The position numbers and the translations under genes were made by a program. The notes beneath the pieces are model-generated. The model searched no databases. It worked only from the letters and a program-made list of their open reading frames with translations, and was not told where the DNA came from. Shown here one piece after another: positions 56,819 through 64,000 of a stretch of 64,000 nucleotides of DNA (position 1 is its first letter; each line of letters opens with the position of its first letter). The stretch spans positions 434,001 through 498,000 of the forward strand of contig NC_041687.1 of NCBI RefSeq assembly GCF_900005765.1. Reading direction: 5' to 3'. The stretch comes from Plasmodium relictum. Lineage: Eukaryota > Apicomplexa > Aconoidasida > Haemosporida > Plasmodiidae.

Positions 56819-56864
56819 ATTTGTTCTAATAAATTAATGCACTTGCATATGCAAAAAGGTGCAA
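56604..56864. promoter_or_regulatory. Three GTGCA-type motifs upstream of the proline-rich membrane gene
   Basis: TGCAC at 56604-56608 and 56838-56842 (GTGCA on the minus strand) and GTGCAA at 56859-56864, 555-815 bases upstream of the ATG at 57421. GTGCA is the published AP2-I core for invasion genes, and the same cluster type occurs upstream of RON4. Binding is inferred. Confidence 0.35.
56778..56814. repeat. (AT)n microsatellite
   Basis: Perfect dinucleotide run of about 36 bases beside the GTGCA motifs. Confidence 0.88.
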
Positions 56865-57420
56865 ATAACTTTTATTTATTTTTAGTATTATAAATGCTAA
56901 AATTGAATATTATTTCAAAAATGTTTTACAAGAATATGCCATATACAGCATATATTACTTTTCATTATGTGAATTTTTACTAAAGTAAAAAGGGCATTTT
57001 ATATTCTTATTTTTTCATATAAAATTAGAACTATTATTATGAGTCTTCAATATATATAAAAAAGAAAACAAATAAATATATATCTTATGATATTGTATTC
57101 CTATTCATTGTTATATATGTATATATGTATTATTATATTTTATTTCATTTTTATATAGTTTTTACTATTTACTTATTAAGTAATATTTTTTTGCTTCTTT
57201 TTGTTCTATCATGATAATGTAATAATATTAGTAATTAATATTTTTTAAATATTTCATTTTCTGCTTTATAGACTTTCAGTTTTTTCATAATTTTTAAATT
57301 ATTATTTTTATTTATTTTACAAAGGATGATTAGTAAGCATCATAATAAAACAATTTGAAGGAATAAGTAGAAATGTAGAAGAAAATATTAAAATAATATA
57401 ATAGAATAATTAAAAATAAA

Positions 57421-58485
57421 ATGATTATATTAAAATATTATATTTTGGCATTTTTGTTTTATACAATATTATTTAACTATTTAAGTCTCTTAACAAAAGG
57501 AGTAAAATTAAGCAAGCATAGAAATAGAAAGAATAGTCAATTTAATATTTTTTCTAATATAAATAATTTTGAAAATACAGAAAATAATGTGGAGAACAAT
57601 TTAGATATTAATGATTATTTTAATGGCGATAAAAAAGGAAATGTAGAAAATAATAATGTTAAATATCATAATGAAATGAAAAATATAAAAAATAATCATA
57701 ATGCAGACATAATTTATACAACAGATATGATAAATGAAAATAATAATAATTATGAAAAAAAAAATGCATTTAATACAAATATAGAAAAAAAAATTATATC
57801 TACAAAAAATGGATATATTACTAATGATTATATTCATCCTCCGGATATTTATTTACAATCTTTTAATGTAAAAAAAAAAAATAATAAATCATTAAATAAA
57901 AAGTACATAGAAAATTCAAATATTGAATTAAAAAATAAATTAAATTATTCATTAAATCCAGCATTAACTTTAGTAGCCTCAAGAGCAGTTGATGGATTAT
58001 TAGGAGGAGTTCATCAACATATGCAAGGGCCATTTGCTTTGAATCCAGATGGAAATAATTCTCCACTTAGTAATCCTATAGTTACTCCTAATTTGTATCC
58101 AAGTCCTCATATGCCTCCCCCTAATGTGGCTAATGGAATACCTCCTCCCGGTTCACCTCCAAATATTTCACCACCACCCCCTGGAACTCCTCCTCCAAAT
58201 GCTCCTCCAGCAGCCCCTGGTGCTCCTCCTACTCCCGTTCCTCCACCTCCTCCTAATTCGGTGATGTCCAATTCTATGAATGCATCTATGCCTCTTAATG
58301 CAATCAGTCAAAACCCTAATTTTAACATTCATCCCACTGCATCTAATTTGAGAGATGATCCTGGTAATGTTACTTATAATGAGATAGTTAGTATAACAAT
58401 AGGTGTAGTTTTAAGTCTCCTTCTTTTTTGTTTTATTTCTGGTTGTCTAATTAAAATGTGTAAACCAAAAAAAAGAAGAAGATAA
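57421..58485 (+). CDS. Proline-rich single-pass membrane protein of unknown function
   Basis: 354 residues, single exon. I do not recognise it. The N-terminus (YYILAFLFYTILFNYLSLL) is a signal peptide or anchor. Residues 25-165 are Asn/Lys-rich. Residues about 178-200 form a short ordered block (NPALTLVASRAVDGLLGGVHQH). Residues about 223-278 are strongly proline-rich with PPPP and PPGSPP-type motifs. A C-terminal helix spans about 324-345 (SITIGVVLSLLLFCFISGC), ending in a very short basic tail KMCKPKKRRR. If the signal peptide is cleaved, this is a type I surface or secretory-organelle protein with a proline-rich ectodomain. The codons of the proline part make this a G+C-rich island in the window. 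GTGCA motifs upstream hint at expression with invasion genes. Confidence 0.85.
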   Translation: MIILKYYILAFLFYTILFNYLSLLTKGVKLSKHRNRKNSQFNIFSNINNFENTENNVENNLDINDYFNGDKKGNVENNNVKYHNEMKNIKNNHNADIIYTTDMINENNNNYEKKNAFNTNIEKKIISTKNGYITNDYIHPPDIYLQSFNVKKKNNKSLNKKYIENSNIELKNKLNYSLNPALTLVASRAVDGLLGGVHQHMQGPFALNPDGNNSPLSNPIVTPNLYPSPHMPPPNVANGIPPPGSPPNISPPPPGTPPPNAPPAAPGAPPTPVPPPPPNSVMSNSMNASMPLNAISQNPNFNIHPTASNLRDDPGNVTYNEIVSITIGVVLSLLLFCFISGCLIKMCKPKKRRR

Positions 58486-59007
58486 TATATAAACAAATAC
58501 ATATATATACAACTTTAAATTATAAAATCTTCCAAAAAATTCATATACATATATTTCAAAAGATTTTTCTATATATTTTATAATACATAAATATATATAT
58601 TATTCTTCTAAATATAAATATTATTAAAATTGTATTTTTTTTTTTGTTTATTAGTTATTCCATAGAAATTTTTTTTTATACATCATTTATCTTTTATTTT
58701 TTTTTTTTTTATTAATATTATTCAATTAAATTTTATTGTAAAATTTATTGATACTTCTTTATAATTTTAGAATTAATTAATTTAAAAACCTTTTACTATT
58801 TATATGTTTATACATATACGTATTTTGTTTGAAAATTTCTAAAATTATTTATATAAGAAAAATTTAAAAAGAAAAATTAAAAATAAAGAAATATTTTTTT
58901 CTCTTTTTTTTTTTTTTTGTTTTTTTTTAAATAATATAAAATATAGTAATTTCTTAAAACATTACTTTTTTAATTACACATTTAAGTAAACATTTCTAAT
59001 ATAACTT
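58486..59007. other. Convergent intergenic region, proline-rich gene / TyrRS
   Basis: 522 bases of A/T tracts where two genes end tail to tail. Nothing else seen. Confidence 0.55.
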
Positions 59008-60627
59008 TCATTTTACTATGATAGAATAAAAAGTTTTTTTTCCTAATCTTAAAATTGCATAATAATTATTATGTACTTGCAAGAAATGACTTATATTTAA
59101 TTGAAGTTTAGGATTGGTTACAAGATTCCTGTTTAAATATATACAGTTTTGGTTTATTTTCTCCTTTGCTTCTTTATTTGTAGCAGCTATTTCAAATTTT
59201 CTTAACATTTGCAAAATGTCTATTTTGTTTTCATTTAAATCTTCTTTATTAATTTCAAGAAATGGAAAAATTTTTAAATCTTCAATATCTTCAATTTTAT
59301 AATTTTCTTCATTTTTCATCATTTTATTCATTTTATGAATTTTTTTAACAGTTTCCTTTCCATATACATATGATGTTACACTGTCAGAAAGCTTTTTCTT
59401 TGCTTTGTTAATTTCTTCTTCATAAGTTTTCTGAAAATTTATGGAATCTTTATTATTAGTTGTATCACCTATATTTTCAATTTCATTAAAGTTACTAGAA
59501 TTACTATTTGTATAATTGTCTATTTGATGACTTGTATCAATATTTATATCTGTTAACATATCAGTATATGATTGAACTTTTTCATCTTCTATATTTCTTA
59601 AAAAATTCCAAAATAAATAGGGAGGGTTATAAGACTTATCAATCCATATAGGTAATTTTCTATTCTCATTAAATAAAGATTTGCTATATTTAACATTATT
59701 TTTATGTACTAATAAATTGGTGGTTAAACCAAATAATTGAGTTTTAAAAATGTTTTGGCAAAGTTCAATACCTGATTGTATATTACCCCATTGATCAGAA
59801 CCCCCTATTTGAATATAAGTTTTAAAATTTTGAAATAAATATAAGAAATCGAAAGACTGTAATGTTACATAGTTTAAATCTTTTAATGTTAGATTTTTTT
59901 TTAATTTTTTTAAAAAGCATTCTTTTCTTAATAATTTATTAACAGATAAATGTTCTCCATATTTTAAAAAGTCAATGATGTTCATTTTATCGTACCATAT
60001 ATTATTTTTTAAAATGGTTAAAGATCCTTTTTTTTCTGATTCGTAAGTAAATTCTTTACTAGATGATAAATTGCTTCTTTCAATAATTTCATTTAAATTT
60101 TTTTTACTTAATTCGTTTTGAAGGAATAAATTAATTATATTGTTTCTTATATTCTTTTCATTTTCACAAATTTCTTCATCTAATGTCTTTTTTCTTTCGG
60201 TATTTTGAAAAGACGGATCTCCTATTTTTGTTGTGCTGCTTCCCAATAAAATTATTATATCTGTCATGTAATTTCTTAAAGTATCTAATGTAATTAATGG
60301 TATTAAATTTCCTAAATGTAAGTATTTACAATTTAAATCTATTCCTACATATACGGATTTTCTATATTTTCTCTCTTTTTCATTTTCATTCTTACATAAT
60401 ATTTTATCAATACCTTTTATATCGCTAACATAATGAATTAGTTTTCTTTCATACAATTTTTTTAATGCTTTAGATTTTACTTCATAAGTCCCTACATTAC
60501 TATCTTGGATTTTAGTACTAAATAATTGAGGAACACTTTTTTTATAACATTTTATATATAAAAGATAATTAAATATCAATATAAGTTTTAATAATATAAA
60601 ATAAGTTTTTATCATCATATAATTCAA
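59008..60627 (-). CDS. TyrRS: Tyrosyl-tRNA synthetase, apicoplast-targeted
   Basis: Bacterial-type class I aminoacyl-tRNA synthetase that charges organellar tRNA-Tyr. Single exon, 539 residues. It starts with a hydrophobic signal (TYFILLKLILIFNYLLYI) followed by a Lys/Ser-rich stretch, a bipartite leader as used for apicoplast import; the enzyme proper begins near residue 55. Catalytic motifs: HLGN at 104-107 (HIGH box), GSDQWGN at 276-282 (tyrosine and ATP site) and KYSKS at 313-317 (KMSKS box). The C-terminal S4-like RNA-binding domain covers about 465-539 (QMLRKFEIAATNKEAKEKI..., ...LRLGKKTFYSIIVK). A low-complexity insert (about 365-395) interrupts the anticodon-side helical domain. All key motifs are present. 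Confidence 0.94.
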   Translation of the reverse strand: MNYMMIKTYFILLKLILIFNYLLYIKCYKKSVPQLFSTKIQDSNVGTYEVKSKALKKLYERKLIHYVSDIKGIDKILCKNENEKERKYRKSVYVGIDLNCKYLHLGNLIPLITLDTLRNYMTDIIILLGSSTTKIGDPSFQNTERKKTLDEEICENEKNIRNNIINLFLQNELSKKNLNEIIERSNLSSSKEFTYESEKKGSLTILKNNIWYDKMNIIDFLKYGEHLSVNKLLRKECFLKKLKKNLTLKDLNYVTLQSFDFLYLFQNFKTYIQIGGSDQWGNIQSGIELCQNIFKTQLFGLTTNLLVHKNNVKYSKSLFNENRKLPIWIDKSYNPPYLFWNFLRNIEDEKVQSYTDMLTDINIDTSHQIDNYTNSNSSNFNEIENIGDTTNNKDSINFQKTYEEEINKAKKKLSDSVTSYVYGKETVKKIHKMNKMMKNEENYKIEDIEDLKIFPFLEINKEDLNENKIDILQMLRKFEIAATNKEAKEKINQNCIYLNRNLVTNPKLQLNISHFLQVHNNYYAILRLGKKTFYSIIVK

Positions 60628-61054
60628 CCATTTTATTTCATTTTACATAAATACATTTTTCTTTTAAAGAAAGACTTCCTGTATATTCTTTAACGATTAA
60701 TTAATATTTTTAAATAAACTATTTTTATTTCTTCTTATTCTTATAAAAAGTATTAAAATTTTTCTTGTCAAAAGAAATAGTAATATAATTTTAAAAGAAT
60801 AATTCTTTTCTTTTATTTATATTTCTATTTTTTTTTTTTTTTCATTTTTCTAAATAAATTTTTTTGAGCAAATAAATTTATGTGTCATATTTTTTATATT
60901 TTAAATATTTTACTTTGATTCTTATATAATATTCATATGCATAAATATATAAATTTTTTTTTTTTAATTTATATTATATATATATATATATATATATGTA
61001 AATATTTTTATGAAATAATCATAAACATAAGATGACTAATTATCATTTTAAATA
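60628..61054. promoter_or_regulatory. Bidirectional promoter region, TyrRS / ICT1
   Basis: Only 427 bases separate the two divergent start codons. T-rich, with a (TA)n run at 60975-60997. Both genes serve organelle translation. No specific motif recognised. Confidence 0.5.
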
Positions 61055-62157
61055 ATGTTTATATTAAGCAAAAAGTTGTTCTTATCTTTTGAAATCCCTT
61101 TTAGTAAAATTCGAAAAATTACAGCACGTTCATCAGGGCCAGGAGGACAAAGTGTTAATAAGGTTAGGAGTTATTATTTTTATGTTTATATAAGAACATA
61201 TAAATTTTAAATAACTTTATATATATACATTCATTTTAAAATTTCTTTTTATTTAATATTTATTGAAAGGCAGAAACAAAAGTTCAACTCCGATTTAATG
61301 TAGATGAGGCTAATTGGATTCCTCCTAATGTTAAAGAGAATTTAAAGTAAAAAAAAAAAAAATTTCCATAATAATAATAATGATTTATATTGTATATTTC
61401 TAATATGTTACTTTTATTTTTATACAAAAACCTCAGAAAAATTTATAAAAATAAATTGAACAAATTTAATGATCTAATTATTGAGTGTGAAGGTCAATAA
61501 GAAAACATAAACTTAGACAAAATATGAATTAATAATTTTAATATTATTTATTAAAATTAAAAAAATTTTAAATTTTATATAAAACACAATGTTGTTTTTT
61601 TTTTTTTTTTTTACTTTAGAAACCTCTTCACAAATATCGAATTATAAAATATGTGCAGAAAAATTAAAATCTATTCTTGATGAAGCAGAAGTGTGAATTA
61701 TAAAGCATATTAATAAACAAATAAGAGCAAATATATATATTTTTATATTTTCAAATTTTCATCATTTTTATTTACACCTTTATATATTATTTGTTAATCT
61801 ATTTTTTTTTTTCTTTTATATGTATTTTATCTTAGAATTACAAAGAAAGAGTTAAAAATACTTCAGTTAAAGATTATATTCACTTAATTAAATCAAGCGA
61901 GCAAGTAATACAATATATAATTTTTATTTTATATTTCTAATATAATATTACTTTATTTTGTTATTATCATATTTTATCCTCATTACTATATTATTATAAT
62001 TTTTCTTTTGGTTATGAGTATTTTCTTCATTTTAAATATCATCTTTTTTTTCTTTTTTTTTCTATCATATATGCAGATAAAAAAATATAAAGATAATTTA
62101 ATTGATCAAAAAAAAAAAAGAAAAGAAAGGAAATTTAATAAAAAGGATTACTATTAA
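61055..62157 (+). CDS. ICT1: Organellar peptidyl-tRNA hydrolase, ICT1-type release factor, six exons
   Basis: Codon-independent release factor of the ICT1/YaeJ (ArfB) group, which rescues stalled organellar ribosomes by hydrolysing peptidyl-tRNA. Exons: 61055-61162, 61270-61346, 61437-61492, 61620-61690, 61836-61904 and 62077-62157; 153 residues in one frame. The catalytic GGQ lies at residues 30-32 in ARSSGPGGQSVNK, followed by AETKVQLRFNV, the standard context. There is no stop-codon recognition domain. The C-terminal tail is Lys/Arg-rich (QKKKRKERKFNKK), as needed to enter the mRNA channel. The N-terminus (FILSKKLFLSFEIPF) is short and could be a mitochondrial presequence; apicoplast import cannot be excluded. 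Divergent from the apicoplast TyrRS gene. Confidence 0.9.
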
Positions 62158-63284
62158 AAATTAATAATTAAATTTTTTGATAATAGAACATATATATGTC
62201 TAATTAACAAATAAATATACGAAAATTGTTTTAAATAAATAATATTTTACAAGAAGATGAAATATTTATTAAATTTAACACTTTAAATTAATAATAGCCT
62301 ATTTATGATATTTCTTTAGAAAATTAAAATTTTTTTTTTTACTATTAGCATTTAATAGTCTAAATAAAAATAAATAAATGAACACTTTATACACATATTA
62401 TTTTCATATATTTATTGTAAATAAAAATATATCATGAATTTTTAGGTTGTAAAAAATACTATTGAAAAGATAAGTTTATGTATAAAAAATATATTTTAAA
62501 ATTTTCAAGTATAAATTCTTTATATTTATATGATGTATTCGTTAAAAAAGAAAAAACAGATAATTTTCCTATACATTTTTCAAATGAACATAAGTAATTA
62601 TTCTATCTTTAAATATATATATAAAATTTTTATAAAATTAAAAGAGTGCTTTTTTTATATATTTATTTATTTTTATTTTTTTTTTTTATTTGTTTTAACA
62701 AATGTGAAAATTTTTAATCTATAAAAATAACTTAAATAATTCGTTAAAAATTATTTAAAATAAAATTTAAAATAAAGATTATTTAAAATATACATGCGCG
62801 CACATATACATAAGCTTTGAAAAAAGATTAAAAGAAATAATCACATAATAAGAGTAATATTTTTGGTAATATCAATAATAATAAAAAAAATTAATATATA
62901 TAACTAACTGCTCTTGATAAGGTCTCTAGTATTAATTTTTCAAAGATATATAATTTAGGTAGCACATCTTTTTTTATATTTTTATTTAAATGTTATAAAT
63001 TTTTTTTACTTTCTTTTACTTTTACATATAACTTTATTCTTAAAATATACATATATATATATATATATACAATGTTGTATAAGCTTAATAAATACATTTA
63101 ATTTACACATTTTGTTGCATAATTATTGTATTCCTTTTTACATTTCATTTTTTTTTTTTTTTAAGTGCATCTTTTTATTTATTTTTCTTTTTCTTTTTCT
63201 TTTTTCTTTTTTCTTTTTCTTTTTTTCTTTTTTTCTTTTTTCCTTTTCTCTTTTTTCTTTTTTTCTTTTTCATTTTCCTTTTCA

Positions 63285-63328
<44 letters not shown>

Positions 63329-63374
63329 CTTTTTTTTTTTTTTTTAATTTTTATTTTATTTTTTTATTTTTGTT
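62158..63374. other. Convergent intergenic region, ICT1 / RAN
   Basis: 1.2 kb. The first part is plain A/T-rich DNA. From about 63165 to 63360 the plus strand is almost pure pyrimidine: (T)nC repeats followed by a 42-base T run. Frames read through it are Phe/Ser noise. Confidence 0.6.
63165..63345. repeat. Polypyrimidine tract downstream of RAN
   Basis: About 180 bases of T with regularly spaced C, including an uninterrupted T run at 63287-63328. On the RAN transcript this would be a purine-rich 3' UTR starting about 30 bases after the stop codon. Confidence 0.88.
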
Positions 63375-63902
63375 TTAATTTTCTATATCTTCTTCATCAA
63401 TAGCTACAGCTGCTGCTTGTTCTAATTCCTTTTCAGCTTCACGAACAACGTTTAAGTCTATTTGAAATTCAGGTGCTTTTGCATGTTCTCCAACAAAAAC
63501 AAGATTAGGTTGATTTGATAATCTTCTAGCTAACCATAAGAATGGTTTTTCAAAATTGTAATTAGATCTTGCTGATAAATCATAGTATTGCAAATTTCTT
63601 TTTCTGTGAAATTGTATTTGTCTTGACTTTACTTGTCTATCCTTAACATCAACTTTATTACCTACTAAGACCATAGGAATTGTTTCGCATACTCTTGTAA
63701 TGTCTCTATACCAGTTTGGTACATTTTTATAAGTAATACGAGAAGATACATCAAACATAATTATTGCACAGTCACTTTTTATATAATATCCATCTCTTAA
63801 TCCTCCAAATTTTTCTTGACCTGCTGTATCCCATACATTAAATTGAGTTTTTCCGAAGTTTGTTTGAAATTTTAAAGGATGAACTTCAACACCAAGAGTT
63901 GC
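63375..63902 (-). CDS. RAN: GTP-binding nuclear protein RAN, last exon (partial)
   Basis: Small GTPase that drives nuclear import and export and spindle assembly. The exon starts after an AG acceptor at 63903-63904 with the Pro codon split (first base in the upstream exon), giving [10 protein letters not shown] of the switch I region. It continues with [18 protein letters not shown] (G3 and switch II), [10 protein letters not shown] (G4), [20 protein letters not shown] (G5 with the RAN-specific Asn/Tyr/Phe) and the acidic tail ending DEEDIEN, the RAN signature that replaces lipid-modified cysteines in other small GTPases. The P-loop exon lies beyond base 64000. Bases 63903-64000 are intron. 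Confidence 0.95.
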   Translation of the reverse strand, partial: ATLGVEVHPLKFQTNFGKTQFNVWDTAGQEKFGGLRDGYYIKSDCAIIMFDVSSRITYKNVPNWYRDITRVCETIPMVLVGNKVDVKDRQVKSRQIQFHRKRNLQYYDLSARSNYNFEKPFLWLARRLSNQPNLVFVGEHAKAPEFQIDLNVVREAEKELEQAAAVAIDEEDIEN

Positions 63903-64000
63903 TAAAAAAAAAGTTAATAAAAATATATATAAATGAATACATAAATTATTATAGAAGTGTTTTATATTGATACATATCATGGGTATTCATCATATATTAT

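Larger units (their letters stand above)
55861..57420. other. Intergenic region upstream of the proline-rich gene
   Basis: 1.56 kb of A/T-rich DNA with an (AT)n tract at 56778-56814 and three GTGCA-type motifs nearby, both listed separately. No gene-like frame. Confidence 0.5.

Noticed and set aside
63112-63378. Phe/Ser-rich frames of 60 and 88 codons
   Set aside because: Translation of a polypyrimidine tract in the RAN 3' flank.

Overview
The window is nuclear DNA of a malaria parasite (Plasmodium). Base composition is extremely A+T rich, intergenic DNA is made of homopolymer A/T tracts and (AT)n, introns are short with GTAAGT-like donors and T-rich acceptors, and Lys/Asn-rich low-complexity inserts interrupt otherwise conserved enzymes. 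Several genes are Plasmodium-specific or diagnostic: RON4, HSP101, DPAP1, PDX2, FT2 and an apicoplast TyrRS. From memory, the gene order matches a stretch of P. falciparum chromosome 11 running from a DHHC palmitoyltransferase through RON4 and HSP101 to RAN. The divergence of the proteins and the very high A+T suggest another species, possibly of the avian lineage, but the sequence alone does not prove which.

Layout. 1000-2916 (+) ten-exon DHHC palmitoyltransferase; 3823-6544 (-) RON4; 7276-11613 (-) large serine esterase; 13144-14403 (-) PDX2, divergent from 15045-16267 (+) PPIL3-type cyclophilin; 16325-17581 (-) SEC12, tail to tail with the cyclophilin; 19343-20710 (+) folate/biopterin transporter FT2; 21588-24092 (-) STT3; 26131-28257 (-) DPAP1; 31811-35035 (-) HSP101; 37318-38878 (-) seven-exon gene of unknown function; 40487-44169 (-) MFS-like membrane protein; 47946-49190 (+) UCH37; 49871-54361 (+) TPR protein; 55468-55860 (+) small DP1/HVA22-like protein; 57421-58485 (+) proline-rich single-pass membrane protein; 59008-60627 (-) apicoplast TyrRS, divergent from 61055-62157 (+) organellar ICT1-type release factor; 63375-63902 (-) last exon of RAN, cut by the window edge.

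Functions. There is no operon logic; this is a eukaryotic gene-by-gene arrangement. Themes are host-cell invasion (RON4, perhaps the proline-rich membrane protein), remodelling and haemoglobin digestion (HSP101 of PTEX, DPAP1), the secretory pathway (SEC12, STT3, the DP1-like protein), vitamin supply (PDX2, FT2) and organelle translation (TyrRS, ICT1). I rebuilt the split genes by hand; each joins into one open frame, and PDX2 comes out at 219 residues, the length I recall for the family.

I saw no tRNA, rRNA, CRISPR, transposon or telomeric/subtelomeric gene-family signal. The least explained parts are the proline-rich membrane protein, the cysteine cluster and split hydrolase of the esterase, the C-terminal LDEL of SEC12, clustered GTGCA motifs upstream of RON4 and of the proline-rich gene, and two or three small ORFs in long intergenic stretches.
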